Shown here piece by piece: positions 37,807-49,718 of a DNA stretch of 64,000 nucleotides (positions are counted from its first letter, which is position 1; each line of letters opens with the position of its first letter). The DNA comes from an uncultured Dongia sp. (lineage in GTDB: Bacteria; Pseudomonadota; Alphaproteobacteria; Dongiales; Dongiaceae): NCBI RefSeq assembly GCF_936916975.1, contig NZ_CAKZGO010000005.1:124001-188000 (forward strand), in the 5' to 3' direction. Position numbers and translations under genes: made by a program. Under the pieces are notes generated by a model. That model saw only the letters and a list, made by a program, of their open reading frames with translations, ran no database searches and was not told the DNA's origin.

Positions 37807-38409
37807 ATGAGTGACGCAAAACGTCGTAGTTTGGGAATTGTCTCAGGCGTGCCGGCCGAATTTGCCGGCAGCGCAAAGCTGAGCGGGGAGGCTGCAAGCG
37901 TGAAAGATGCAATGATCGAACGCCATACGATGTCGGTGGTGGTGGACAACGAAGCCGGCGTCCTCGCCCGTGTCATCGGCCTGTTTTCCGGCCGAGGCTA
38001 CAATATCGAGAGCCTGACGGTGGCCGAGGTCGATGCTGATCAGCATGTCTCGCGCATCACCGTGGTGACGTCCGGCACGCCGATGATCATCGAGCAGATC
38101 AAGAACCAATTGCAGCGCCTGGTCCCCGTGCATAGCGTCACGGATCTCACTGTCGAAGGTCCGTCGCTGGAGCGGGAAATGGCGCTGGTGAAGGTGGCGA
38201 GCACCGGCGAGAAGCGTGTTGAAGCGCTGCGCATTGCCGACATCTTCCGGGCCCGCGTGGTCGATGCGACCATCGAATCCTTCGTCTTCGAGATGACCGG
38301 TTCCACCGAGAAGCTCAACGCCTTTATCGGCCTTATGAAGCCTCTGGGTCTGGCCGACGTATCGCGCACCGGGATCGTCGCCATGAAGCGTGGCAGCGAA
38401 GCCAACTAA
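37807..38409 (+). CDS. ilvN: Acetolactate synthase regulatory (small) subunit
   Basis: A 200-residue ACT-domain subunit that gives valine feedback inhibition. An N-terminal extension of about 40 residues precedes the ACT domain, which starts MSVVVDNEAGVLARVIGLFS with GRGYNIESLTVAEVD. The C-terminal ALS_ss domain has EKRVEALRIADIFRARVVDA. An internal ATG (MIERHTMSV) would give the usual shorter length of about 165, so the extension is uncertain. Second gene of ilvB-ilvN-ilvC. Confidence 0.93.
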   Translation: MSDAKRRSLGIVSGVPAEFAGSAKLSGEAASVKDAMIERHTMSVVVDNEAGVLARVIGLFSGRGYNIESLTVAEVDADQHVSRITVVTSGTPMIIEQIKNQLQRLVPVHSVTDLTVEGPSLEREMALVKVASTGEKRVEALRIADIFRARVVDATIESFVFEMTGSTEKLNAFIGLMKPLGLADVSRTGIVAMKRGSEAN

Positions 38410-38448
38410 TCCTCCAGCCAGCAAGCTGGTACTGACTTGTTTTACTGA

Positions 38449-39480
<1,032 letters not shown>

Positions 39481-39508
39481 AGGACGCCGCGGCGTTCGCG
39501 AGACAAGT

Positions 39509-39541
39509 AAAGGACGGCTCATCGCGAGCCGTCCTTTTGCT
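39509..39541 (+). terminator. Rho-independent terminator of the ilv operon
   Basis: AAAGGACGGCTC (39509-39520), loop ATCGC, GAGCCGTCCTTT (39526-39537), then a T. A perfect 12-base stem about 28 bases after the ilvC stop. Confidence 0.93.
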
Positions 39542-39565
39542 TTGCGATGATGAGGACGCGACTGC

Positions 39566-40111
39566 ATGCACGTGTCATTCAAGCCGCTGCCGGTGGAGGC
39601 CGACGAACCGGAGTTCACAGCAATCTACGAGCTGTGGCGCGCAAAGGTCCGCAGTGGCCGTCTGCCGTCGCGCGCCGATTTCGACCCGGCTGATTTGCCG
39701 CATGCCATCCTGCGGCACATGCTGCTGTTCGATGTCGAGCGTCATCCGGATCGGCTGCGTTTTCGCTTCCGCCTGGCGTCGACCGGCTTTGTCGATCTTG
39801 TCGGTCGCGAGGTGACGGGCACCTATATCGACGAACTGGCGCCGCCGGATCGCACGGATCCAGTGCGTGAGGCGCTTGAGGAGATCAGCAATACCGGGCG
39901 CCCGATCTTCCTCGCGAGCCGCCTCACGCTGGTCAGCAAAGACTATTATTACGTGAAGAGACTTGGACTTCCGCTCGCCCAGGATGGAGTCAGGGTGGAT
40001 ATGATCATGGCTTCATTCCTCCCCAAAGAGCGCAGCGCGGCACAGCAGCTGCCGGAATCGCTCCACGGCAATTGGTCGGAACCGCGCGAAAACTTCCGCT
40101 GCGTTTTGTGA
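39566..40111 (+). CDS. PAS_5-type sensory domain protein
   Basis: A 181-residue cytosolic protein consisting of one PAS-like domain of the PF07310 type that is common in Rhodospirillales. Conserved pieces: LWRAKVRSGRLPSRADFDPA, DLPHAILRHMLLFDVERHPD and FRFRLASTGFVDLVGREVTG. No output domain or transmembrane segment is present, so it may act as a stand-alone sensor module. It begins 25 bases after the ilv terminator; its own promoter would have to lie inside the ilvC tail or the terminator region. Confidence 0.82.
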   Translation: MHVSFKPLPVEADEPEFTAIYELWRAKVRSGRLPSRADFDPADLPHAILRHMLLFDVERHPDRLRFRFRLASTGFVDLVGREVTGTYIDELAPPDRTDPVREALEEISNTGRPIFLASRLTLVSKDYYYVKRLGLPLAQDGVRVDMIMASFLPKERSAAQQLPESLHGNWSEPRENFRCVL

Positions 40112-41519
<1,408 letters not shown>

Positions 41520-41664
41520 GGTTGGTAGCGGGAAGTTTGGTGATTTCTCACGGAATTACACCCGCTTATTAATTGCGCTTTAACCCCGCCTGTGGAAAAA
41601 TGCCCTAAGTGATTGATTGCCCTAAGAGTCATGGCAATCTCCTTAGTCCTGGGAGGAATCATAG

Positions 41665-42582
41665 GTGAACAAGCGTATGGGATCGATCGGGGCCGCTGCT
41701 GCGACCCGCTCATGGACCCATCGTTTCACTTTTGTTCTTTTGGTCGCCTTTGCCTTTGGTCTGATGCTGATCGGCAAGCCGGATTCCGTCCTGGTGAGCC
41801 GCGTCCGTATGATGATGATGGACATTGCAGCGCCGATGATCAATGCCGTCTCAAGGCCGATCGATGCGGCCAGAGAGACTGCGAGCGATGTCCGTGACTA
41901 CTTCGCGCTGAAAGCGGAAAACGAAGCCCTCAAGATGCAGAACGACACGTTGCTGGAATGGCAGCGCGTTGCGCGCGAGCTGCAGGCGGAGAATGCCAGC
42001 TTGCGGGGGCTCCTCAACTACCAGCCGGGTCCCAAGATCAGCTTTGTCACCGCCAGTGTCGTCGCCGACACGTCATCCAGCTTCGTGCGGTCGTTGATCG
42101 TGCTGGGTGGTACCCGTGCCGGCGTCGCCAAGGGGCAGGCCGCCGTAACGGGTAGTGGGCTTGCCGGCCGCGTGCTGGAGGTTGGTGAGCGTTCGGCGCG
42201 GATCCTCCTCATTACCGACATCAATGCGCGCGTGCCGGTGGTGGCCGAGCGCAGCCGCGACCAGGCAGTGCTCGCCGGTCGCAATTCCGATCTGCCGGAA
42301 CTCCTCTATCTGTCGCGTGACAGCGACGTGAAGATCGGCGACCGCATTGTGACATCTGGACAGGGCGGCGTCTTTCCCGCCGGCCTGCCGGTTGGTGAGG
42401 TCGTGTCGGTCGATGGTGGCCATGTCCTGACCCGGCCCTATGTCGATTTCAGCCGACTTGAGAATATCCGGCTCATCGACTTCAGCCTGCCGGGCATTCT
42501 GCTCAATGATCTTGGCATCGACACCACCAAGGCACTCTTGCCTGGCAAGAGCGGATCGATCTTGCCCGAGGCGGCGGAGTGA
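41665..42582 (+). CDS. mreC: Rod shape-determining protein MreC
   Basis: A 305-residue bitopic protein linking MreB to PBP2 in the periplasm. One membrane segment (about residues 22-40, FVLLVAFAFGLMLIGKP), a coiled coil (LKAENEALKMQNDTLLEWQR) and the beta-rich MreC domain with ARVPVVAERSRDQAVLAG. It starts with GTG at 41665, preceded by GGGAGGAATCATAG. The stop overlaps the GTG of mreD (GTGA), so mreC-mreD are coupled. Confidence 0.95.
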   Translation: MNKRMGSIGAAAATRSWTHRFTFVLLVAFAFGLMLIGKPDSVLVSRVRMMMMDIAAPMINAVSRPIDAARETASDVRDYFALKAENEALKMQNDTLLEWQRVARELQAENASLRGLLNYQPGPKISFVTASVVADTSSSFVRSLIVLGGTRAGVAKGQAAVTGSGLAGRVLEVGERSARILLITDINARVPVVAERSRDQAVLAGRNSDLPELLYLSRDSDVKIGDRIVTSGQGGVFPAGLPVGEVVSVDGGHVLTRPYVDFSRLENIRLIDFSLPGILLNDLGIDTTKALLPGKSGSILPEAAE

Positions 42583-43097
42583 TCAGACCGACCCTAGGCC
42601 AGCAGGCCGACATTGCCTGGCGTGCGTCCCTGCCGGTTGGTCTCACGATGCTGCTGTTGTTCGTGGCGTTGCTGTCCTGGCACGTGCCCCGGCTGGGCAC
42701 CATTGCCTCAGCGCTGGTGCTGATCTCGGTTTTCTTCTGGACGTTGCATCAGCCCGGCCTGATGACCATGTGGGGCGTGCTGTCGATCGGCTTGGTGCAT
42801 GATTTGATGACGCTGGCGCCGTTTGGCGTCGGGCTGCTGGTCTTGCTGATCGTGCACGGCGTGGCGATCTGGCAGCGCAAGGCGCTTATCGGCATGCCGT
42901 TCCTGCTCATCTGGGCATTGTTCGGCGTGGTGGCGGCAGGGGCGACGTTCCTTACCTGGCTGTTGGTTTCCTTCCTGCAGGAGACCATGGTCAATCCGAG
43001 CCAGGCGTTCAATCTGTTCCTGCTCGAATTTCTCTGCTATCCGCCGCTCGCCTATATCTTTGCATGGATCGAGCGTCGATTGCTGCCGACCGATTGA
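42579..43097 (+). CDS. mreD: Rod shape-determining protein MreD
   Basis: A 172-residue membrane protein with about five hydrophobic segments. Segments include VGLTMLLLFVALLSWHVPRL, LISVFFWTLHQPGLMTMWGV and a conserved GLVHDLMTLAPFGVGLLVLL typical of MreD. The start is GTG 42579 within the mreC stop. It works with MreC as part of the elongasome. PBP2 begins 9 bases downstream. Confidence 0.93.
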   Translation: MIRPTLGQQADIAWRASLPVGLTMLLLFVALLSWHVPRLGTIASALVLISVFFWTLHQPGLMTMWGVLSIGLVHDLMTLAPFGVGLLVLLIVHGVAIWQRKALIGMPFLLIWALFGVVAAGATFLTWLLVSFLQETMVNPSQAFNLFLLEFLCYPPLAYIFAWIERRLLPTD

Positions 43098-43106
43098 GAA
43101 TGTTCC

Positions 43107-45026
43107 ATGGCTGGTAACAAGCAACAGGCCCAGAATCAGGCCAAAATATTTTCTCGCCGGGCAATGATCCTCGGCGGCCTGCAGGCGTCGCTGGTCGGCA
43201 CGCTCATGGCGCGGCTCTATTACCTCCAGGTCATCGAATCCGAGAAGTATCGGCTGCTGGCGGATGAAAATCGCATCAACCTGCGCTTGCTGCCACCGTC
43301 GCGCGGTCTCATCCTCGATCGCTTCGGTGTGCCGCTTGCTGCCAACTTCCCGAACTATCGCGCGATCCTGGTGGCGGAGCAGACCAAGGATCTCGAGCAG
43401 ACGCTGGGCGATTTTGCGCGCCTGGTGCCGTTGTCGGAGCGCGAGCGCAACAAGGTGATGCGCGAATTGAAGCGCAACCGGGCCTTCACGCCGATCCCGG
43501 TCAAGGAAGATCTGAACTGGGAGCAGATGAGCCAGGTCGAGCTCAATCTGCCGGAACTCCCCGGCATTTCGATCGAGGAAGACCAGAAGCGCTACTACCC
43601 CTTTGCTGGCCTCACCGCCCATCTCCTCGGTTATGTCCAGACGGCGTCGGAATCCGAAGTGGCAGCAGATGCCGATCCTTTGCTGACGCTGCCGGGCTTC
43701 CGCATCGGCCGCAACGGGCTTGAGCGGACTTATGATAAATCGCTCCGCGGGTCAGCGGGCAAGAGCGAGATCGAGGTGAATTCGGTCGGCCGCATCATCC
43801 GTCAATTATCGCGTGTCGAGGGCAAGCCAGGCGCCGATCTGGTGACCACGATCGATATCGGCCTGCAGGAATTCGCCCAGCAGCGCATTGCCGCCGAACA
43901 ATCCTGTTCGTCCGTTGTGATGGACATCTTCACCGGCGAGATCCTGGCGATGGCGTCTACGCCAAGCTTCGATCCGGCTTCGTTCTATCGCGGCATATCC
44001 GGCGACGAATGGCGCTCGCTCAATTCGGATATGTTCCGTCCGCTGACCAACAAGACGATCTCTGACGGCTACGCGCCGGGATCGACCTTCAAGATCGTCA
44101 CGACTATGGCGGCGCAGGCAGCTGGTATCAGCCCGAATTTCAGCGTCTTCTGCCCCGGCTTCTATACTTTCGGGCCGATGCGCCTGCATTGCTGGAAGAA
44201 AGAAGGCCACGGCCACGTCTCGATGGCGGACGCGCTCAAGCATTCCTGCGACGTCTATTACTATGATATCGCCAAGCGTGTCGGGATCGATGCGATCGCG
44301 GAAATGGCGCGCAAATTCGGCCTTGGCACAGTCACCGGGATCGATCTGCCGGGTGAAAATTCGGGCACGATTCCTGATCAGGCGTGGAAGATCGGGACCC
44401 TGGGTGAGAAATGGTATCCAGGCGAAACGCTGGTCGCCGGTATCGGACAGGGTTTCATTCAGACGACGCCGCTGCAGTTGTGTTTGATGACGGCGCGTGT
44501 CGCCAATGGCGGCTACGCGATTACGCCGCGCATGTTCAAGCGCTATGGCGCTGCAGGCGCGGGCCAAGAGCAGCCCGTCCTCACCTCGGTCAATCCGGGG
44601 CAGGGGGCTGATGCAGCGCCGCTGATGGATGTGAAGCCGGAACATCTGGCACTCATCCGGCGCGGCATGGATCTGGTTACCAATGACCAGCGCGGCACCG
44701 CCTATCGTCGCCGCATCGACATTCCCGGCATGGAGATGGCGGGCAAGACGGGTACCAGCCAGGTCCGGCGCATCACCATGTCGGAACGGGCGACCGGTGT
44801 GCGCAAGAATGAAGACCTGCCTTGGCCACAACGCGACCACGCATTGTTCGTGGCTTATGCGCCAGTGCATCAGCCGCGTTATGCCATCTCGGTTGTGATC
44901 GAACATGGCGGCGGTGGTTCGACATTCGCAGCACCGATCGCGCGTGACATCCTCATCGAATGCCAGCGCCGCGATCCGGCGCGCCGCAATCCGAATGACG
45001 AAGGCGGCAGGCGGGAAATGCCATGA
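43107..45026 (+). CDS. mrdA: Penicillin-binding protein 2 (elongasome transpeptidase)
   Basis: A 639-residue class B PBP. N-terminal anchor (about residues 20-40), PBP dimerisation/pedestal domain (NRINLRLLPPSRGLILDRFG), then the transpeptidase domain with the catalytic serine S326 in PGSTFKIVT, SxN-type SCDVYYYDI and the KTG box in MAGKTGTSQVR. It makes the crosslinks for rod elongation, together with RodA. The stop overlaps a tiny open frame (45023-45070) that precedes rodA. Confidence 0.96.
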   Translation: MAGNKQQAQNQAKIFSRRAMILGGLQASLVGTLMARLYYLQVIESEKYRLLADENRINLRLLPPSRGLILDRFGVPLAANFPNYRAILVAEQTKDLEQTLGDFARLVPLSERERNKVMRELKRNRAFTPIPVKEDLNWEQMSQVELNLPELPGISIEEDQKRYYPFAGLTAHLLGYVQTASESEVAADADPLLTLPGFRIGRNGLERTYDKSLRGSAGKSEIEVNSVGRIIRQLSRVEGKPGADLVTTIDIGLQEFAQQRIAAEQSCSSVVMDIFTGEILAMASTPSFDPASFYRGISGDEWRSLNSDMFRPLTNKTISDGYAPGSTFKIVTTMAAQAAGISPNFSVFCPGFYTFGPMRLHCWKKEGHGHVSMADALKHSCDVYYYDIAKRVGIDAIAEMARKFGLGTVTGIDLPGENSGTIPDQAWKIGTLGEKWYPGETLVAGIGQGFIQTTPLQLCLMTARVANGGYAITPRMFKRYGAAGAGQEQPVLTSVNPGQGADAAPLMDVKPEHLALIRRGMDLVTNDQRGTAYRRRIDIPGMEMAGKTGTSQVRRITMSERATGVRKNEDLPWPQRDHALFVAYAPVHQPRYAISVVIEHGGGGSTFAAPIARDILIECQRRDPARRNPNDEGGRREMP

Positions 45027-45070
45027 CCCAGGTCCTGTTCCTCATTAACCCGCCGACCGAGGGCGTCTGA
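45023..45070 (+). CDS. Possible 15-codon coupling ORF between mrdA and rodA
   Basis: ATG at 45023 overlaps the mrdA stop (ATGA) and reads 15 codons (MTQVLFLINPPTEGV) to a TGA at 45068-45070, one base before the rodA ATG. The head-to-tail fit at both ends is what a translational coupler would look like, but 15 codons is short and chance cannot be excluded. The GAGGG that serves rodA (45059-45063) lies inside it. Confidence 0.3.
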   Translation: MTQVLFLINPPTEGV

Positions 45071-45071
45071 C

Positions 45072-46232
45072 ATGTTTGCCATGACGCCGATGGGCAATAA
45101 GCAAAAGAAGGTGACGCTGGGCGAGAAGCTGTTGCAGCTCAACTGGAGCCTGGTGCTGCTGGTGACTGCCGTGGCCTCGATCGGTTTCGCCATGCTCTAT
45201 TCCGCCGCCCATGGCAGCGCGGATCCCTGGATGGCAGCGCAGATGAAGCGCTTTGCGCTCGGCGTTGCCGGCATGCTGGTCCTGGCGCTGATCGACCTGC
45301 GCTACTACATGCGCTTTGCCTACGCCTTCTATGCCATGGCCTTCGTGCTGCTGGTCTATGTCGAATTCCTCGGCGAGATCGGCATGGGCGCGCAGCGCTG
45401 GATCAATCTGGGCTTCATCCAGTTGCAGCCCTCGGAAATGATGAAGGTGGCGCTGGTCCTCAGCCTCGCGCGCTATTTCCACGGCGTCGACTGGGAGGCG
45501 ATCGGCAAACCGTGGGTCCTCATTCCGCCGACGCTGCTGGCGGTGGCGCCGGCCGGCCTGGTCATGAAGCAGCCCGACCTCGGCACCGCCGTCACCTTGA
45601 TGATCGTCGGTGGTGCCATGTTTTTTGCCGCCGGCGTGCGCTGGTGGAAGTTTGCCGTGATCATCGCGTTGGGTCTGGTTGGCGCCTATTTCGCCTGGAA
45701 CTCGGACCTGCTCCACGACTACCAGAAGGCGCGCATCTGGACGTTCCTGGATCCGGAATCCGACGTGCGGGGGGCCGGCTATCACATCATCCAGTCGAAG
45801 ATCGCGCTGGGGTCAGGTGGCGTCTGGGGCAAGGGCTTCCTGCAAGGGACGCAGAGCCATCTCGATTTCCTGCCGGAACGCCAGACCGACTTCATCTTTA
45901 CCATGTTTGCCGAAGAATGGGGGCTGGTGGGGGGCATCGTCCTCCTCACGCTCTATTCGATGCTGGTGCTCTATGGCGTGGTGATCGCGCTGCGTTGTCG
46001 CAGCCAGTTCGGCAAGATGATGGCGTTTGGCCTCAGCTTCAATCTTTTCACCTATTTCTTCATCAATACGGCCATGGTCATGGGGCTCATTCCCGTGGTC
46101 GGCGTGCCCCTGCCGCTGATTTCCTATGGTGGCACGGCAATGATGACGGTGCTGGCAGGATTCGGCCTGATGATGTCGGCCTATGTGCATCGGGATACCA
46201 AGATCGGCCGCACTGGCCGCGAGGAAAATTAG
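45072..46232 (+). CDS. rodA: Lipid II polymerase RodA (SEDS family)
   Basis: A 386-residue SEDS glycosyltransferase with ten membrane segments that polymerises lipid II with PBP2. Family signatures: GAQRWINLGFIQLQPSEMMK (catalytic-loop region), LPERQTDFIFTMFAEEWGLVGG and IPVVGVPLPLISYGGTAMMT. GAGGG at 45059-45063 lies 8 bases before the ATG at 45072; another ATG at 45081 is possible. Last gene of the mre cluster. Confidence 0.96.
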   Translation: MFAMTPMGNKQKKVTLGEKLLQLNWSLVLLVTAVASIGFAMLYSAAHGSADPWMAAQMKRFALGVAGMLVLALIDLRYYMRFAYAFYAMAFVLLVYVEFLGEIGMGAQRWINLGFIQLQPSEMMKVALVLSLARYFHGVDWEAIGKPWVLIPPTLLAVAPAGLVMKQPDLGTAVTLMIVGGAMFFAAGVRWWKFAVIIALGLVGAYFAWNSDLLHDYQKARIWTFLDPESDVRGAGYHIIQSKIALGSGGVWGKGFLQGTQSHLDFLPERQTDFIFTMFAEEWGLVGGIVLLTLYSMLVLYGVVIALRCRSQFGKMMAFGLSFNLFTYFFINTAMVMGLIPVVGVPLPLISYGGTAMMTVLAGFGLMMSAYVHRDTKIGRTGREEN

Positions 46233-46355
46233 GCCTTGCGAACAACGTGGTAAGTACCGGTCCGGCCAAGAAAATTTAGGTGTCGACAGGCCGCGGAGCG
46301 TTTGCTATACCGCGCGCCGACCGGACATTCTGGTTGAGGCCGCGAATGGCTTCGC

Positions 46356-46431
<76 letters not shown>

Positions 46432-46439
46432 TTATCTTC

Positions 46440-47045
46440 CTAGAATCATGGGGAGATTTAGAATGTGACGAAACCGCCGTAAGGCGGTTTTGCATTTCGT
46501 TCGATTTTCGTGCATCCGAAGCAGCATTCAGAGTGTCGATCGCAAGCGAAGCAAGGCGCTTGTTGTCAGCATACTTCCGGACCATTTCGATGGTGTCATG
46601 AGGCGCGTTGCGGCGGTATAGCGCAGGCCACGCGTGGTGACGCCATTGATTGCCAGGCCCTGCCTTTTCTTGAGCTCCGGTACCTCTTTATCGTCGATCA
46701 TGGTGTGCCGAAATGCGTCAGCCATAAGTATCCGGCCGCGGTCGCCTGTCAGCACCATTTTCTGAACATCGATTGGAACCGGCGAGGCTTAGGATTTGTT
46801 TTCGTCTTTGCCGTGCGTTTTGTTGCCCAAACCTGCTGCGCATGATCCCAAGCATCAAGTGCCTCAACAAGCTCATTCGTGATAGGGATCCAAACACGTT
46901 CGCCAGTCTTCAGCTGAGTGACGGATAAAGTGTTGCCTTTGATATGTGCCCTTTCCAGCGCGACACAGCCCTGACCGCGCTGACCTGAATTCGCTAGTCT
47001 TTCCTTAGGCCGAATAAACGCTTCCATTAGCCGAATTTCTATCCT
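46440..47045 (-). pseudogene. Decayed tyrosine integrase (phage/island type)
   Basis: Three pieces of one leftward integrase gene lie in different frames. The first (47027 down to about 46752) has SGQRGQGCVALERAHIKG and LKTGERVWIPITNELVEAL, the Arg box and following sheet. The second (about 46750 to 46590) has TTRGLRYTAATRL, the second Arg box with its His changed to Arg. The third (about 46590 to 46480) has TIEMVRKYADNKRLASLAID, holding the catalytic Tyr. At least two frameshifts and a deletion between the last two boxes make it non-functional. It ends next to tRNA-Lys, as integrases of tRNA-inserted elements do. Boundaries are approximate. Confidence 0.72.
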
Positions 47046-47185
47046 AACACTGACACCGTTGGCTCGGGGTGGAGGGCGTCAGGACCCAGGTGCTTGACAG
47101 CAAGCTGAGCCGGTTCGGGGCCAGGGACAGCAGGTGAGTTTGGCAACTGTGGCTTTGTGTAATCTATTGAATTCGGTTGGTTACT

Positions 47186-47560
47186 GTGTCGCTCGTTAGC
47201 GCATGGATCGCCGTCGCGATGACCGTGGTTTTCACGGTTTACGGACAGGTCGTGATTAAGTTTCGCATTTTGCAGGCTGACCCCGTGGGCGACAGTTTGC
47301 AGCAGAAGGTCATGTTCCTGGTAAAGCTTCTGCTTGACCCTTGGATCATCAGCAGCTTCTTCGGGGCTTTCCTAGCAAGCCTTTGCTGGATGGCGGCCAT
47401 GACGCGATTGCCTATGAGCCTAGCTTATCCCTTCACGAGCCTCGCATTCGTCTTGGTGACCATCGTCGGCATCGTTTTCTTCCGTGAAGAAGTCAGACTC
47501 GGACAAACGATCGGTATCGGATTTGTCATCCTCGGCCTGATCGTCATTGCGCGTGCGTGA
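47186..47560 (+). CDS. Small EamA-type membrane protein (possible polyprenyl-sugar flippase subunit)
   Basis: A 124-residue protein with four hydrophobic segments, half the length of a full DMT carrier. [20 protein letters not shown] and [20 protein letters not shown] are EamA-like and reminiscent of ArnE/ArnF and SMR proteins, which act as pairs. It overlaps or adjoins the rfbB gene and shares its strand, tying it to sugar metabolism. The GTG at 47186 is the preferred start; a TTG at 47177 is possible. A role in moving an undecaprenyl-phosphate sugar is inferred from context only. Confidence 0.7.
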   Translation: MSLVSAWIAVAMTVVFTVYGQVVIKFRILQADPVGDSLQQKVMFLVKLLLDPWIISSFFGAFLASLCWMAAMTRLPMSLAYPFTSLAFVLVTIVGIVFFREEVRLGQTIGIGFVILGLIVIARA

Positions 47561-47585
47561 AACCAGTGGCGAAGAGGTTGAAGCA

Positions 47586-48686
47586 GTGACGGGCCGCAAT
47601 ATCGAACACGGTCGAATTCTGGTGACTGGAGGGTGCGGATTCATCGGGTCGGCTCTGGTGCGCCATTTGATTGGCACCGAAGGCCGGCAGGTCGCCAACA
47701 TCGACAAGCTGACCTATGCGGGCGACGAAAGCCATGCTGTCATGCTGGCACATGATCCGCGTTACCGTTTTTATCGAGTCGACATCAATGATCTTGCTGC
47801 TGTTGAAGCAAGCTTCCATCAGTTCCAGCCGGACGCCGTGATTCATCTTGCGGCTGAATCGCATGTCGACCGTTCCATCGACTCCCCCGAGGCATTTGTC
47901 CAGACGAACGTGCTCGGCACCTTCAATTTGTTGCATGCGGCACGCGGTTTCTGGCAAAGATTACCGAGTGCTGAAGCCAAGAAATTCCGCTTCGTGCATG
48001 TTTCGACGGACGAGGTCTATGGCAGCCTTCAGTCTGTCGGCTTGTTCGATGAGGCCTCCCCCTACCGACCGAGTTCACCCTACTCAGCCAGCAAAGCGGC
48101 TTCCGACCATCTGGCCCGTGCCTGGCATGCGACGTACGGGCTGCCCGTGATCGTCACCAATTGCTCAAACAATTACGGCCCCTATCAGTTTCCCGAGAAG
48201 CTTATCCCGACCATGATACTGGCCGCTTTGGAGGGAAAGAGGTTGCCGGTCTATGGCAGCGGAGCGAACATACGAGATTGGCTATACGTAGATGACCACG
48301 TCCAGGCCCTGTGCTGTGTTCTCGACCGAGGAGTACCGGGCGAGACCTACAACATTGGTGGGCGCGCAGAGCGTACCAATATAGATTTGGTTCACGAAAT
48401 CTGCGACCTGCTTGATACGGCGCTGAACCATTCTCCGCACCGGCCTCATCGGAAACTCATCGAATTCGTTCCTGATCGGCCAGGCCATGATTTTCGCTAT
48501 GCAATTGACGATACTAAGATACGCGGGCAGCTTGGCTGGGCACCGCGGGAAACGCTTTCCAGCGGCCTCCAACGCACAGTGACATGGTACCTGGAGAACC
48601 GCGAATGGTGGCAACGCCATCGTCGGGACTCCTATGATGGCCACAGACTGGGATTGAACGACACGGCAAACGACCGAAGAGCATGA
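47586..48686 (+). CDS. rfbB: dTDP-glucose 4,6-dehydratase
   Basis: Converts dTDP-glucose to dTDP-4-keto-6-deoxyglucose. The 366-residue extended SDR protein has the NAD motif [16 protein letters not shown], the catalytic region [11 protein letters not shown] with active-site acids, and YxxxK in [17 protein letters not shown]. The terminal [20 protein letters not shown] is diagnostic for RfbB/RmlB. The start is set at the GTG 47586 for the upstream GAAGAGG; the frame is open back to 47547, overlapping the EamA gene. rfbA follows by an ATGA overlap. Confidence 0.94.
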   Translation: MTGRNIEHGRILVTGGCGFIGSALVRHLIGTEGRQVANIDKLTYAGDESHAVMLAHDPRYRFYRVDINDLAAVEASFHQFQPDAVIHLAAESHVDRSIDSPEAFVQTNVLGTFNLLHAARGFWQRLPSAEAKKFRFVHVSTDEVYGSLQSVGLFDEASPYRPSSPYSASKAASDHLARAWHATYGLPVIVTNCSNNYGPYQFPEKLIPTMILAALEGKRLPVYGSGANIRDWLYVDDHVQALCCVLDRGVPGETYNIGGRAERTNIDLVHEICDLLDTALNHSPHRPHRKLIEFVPDRPGHDFRYAIDDTKIRGQLGWAPRETLSSGLQRTVTWYLENREWWQRHRRDSYDGHRLGLNDTANDRRA

Positions 48687-49576
48687 GAATGTCGGCTGGA
48701 AGAAGAAACTGGAAGGGTGTCATTCTGGCCGGGGGCAGCGGCACCCGTCTCTATCCCCTGACCACCACCATCAACAAGCAATTGCTGCCAATCTACGACA
48801 AGCCGATGGTCTACTACCCCCTGACCACGCTCATGCTGGCGGGAATCCGGGAATTCGTGCTGGTTTCCAGCCCACAGGCGCTCCCACAATTCCAGACATG
48901 CCTAGGTGATGGCAGTAAGTGGGGCATTCAGATTGAATATGCTGCCCAGCCGTCACCAGACGGAATCGCGCAGGCCCTGTTGGTGGCGGAGAAATACATC
49001 GCCGGTCACCCCACGGCGCTTATCCTCGGCGACAATCTTTTCTATGGCACGGGCTTTTCGACTCAGATACAGCGGGCGGTCAGCCGTGCGAACGGCGCCA
49101 CAATCTATGCATATCCTGTCCTGCATCCAGAAGCCTTCGGCATTGTGACGCTGGACGGAACGGGGAGGGTGCTGTCACTCGAGGAAAAGCCGAAGACGCC
49201 AAAGAGCAATCTCGCCGTTCCCGGCCTCTACTTCTACGACGAGGATGCCCTGGAAATAGCGCGCGGGTTGAAGCCATCGCCGCGTGGCGAGTTGGAGATC
49301 ACCGACCTCAACCTCGAATACCTCAAGCGCGGCCAACTACACGCCGAAATGATGGGACGCGGTAGTGCCTGGCTGGACGGCGGCACGCCGCAAACTCTCT
49401 TCGAAGCGAGCCAGTTCGTGATAGTCATGGAACAGCGCACGGGGCTGAAGATCGCCTGTCCGGAGGAGGTCGCCTATCGCATGGGCTTCATAACACAAGG
49501 CGAATTGCAAAAGATTATCGGTGGCCTGCGGCCCAGCGAGTACCGTGACTACCTGGTTCGCCTTGACCTGATGTGA
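48683..49576 (+). CDS. rfbA: Glucose-1-phosphate thymidylyltransferase
   Basis: Makes dTDP-glucose from glucose 1-phosphate and dTTP. The 297 residues carry the nucleotidyl motif [20 protein letters not shown], the substrate loop [29 protein letters not shown] and the C-terminal [12 protein letters not shown]. The ATG at 48683 overlaps the rfbB stop. No rfbC or rfbD lies next to them, so the dTDP-keto sugar is not committed to rhamnose here. It is convergent with the AMP-ligase gene of the leftward operon. Confidence 0.95.
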   Translation: MRMSAGRRNWKGVILAGGSGTRLYPLTTTINKQLLPIYDKPMVYYPLTTLMLAGIREFVLVSSPQALPQFQTCLGDGSKWGIQIEYAAQPSPDGIAQALLVAEKYIAGHPTALILGDNLFYGTGFSTQIQRAVSRANGATIYAYPVLHPEAFGIVTLDGTGRVLSLEEKPKTPKSNLAVPGLYFYDEDALEIARGLKPSPRGELEITDLNLEYLKRGQLHAEMMGRGSAWLDGGTPQTLFEASQFVIVMEQRTGLKIACPEEVAYRMGFITQGELQKIIGGLRPSEYRDYLVRLDLM

Positions 49577-49718
49577 TATGGACGGCGCCCGCTGCGCAAA
49601 GTCAGTGCCCAGATGCCGATGCGGAGGCCGTCCATCCCATCAGGTCAGCCTGCGCGAGGAAACCAGCGCATAACGCCGCAGCGTCTAAAATTCCTTCTCC
49701 CGCAAATAGAACGTCGCC

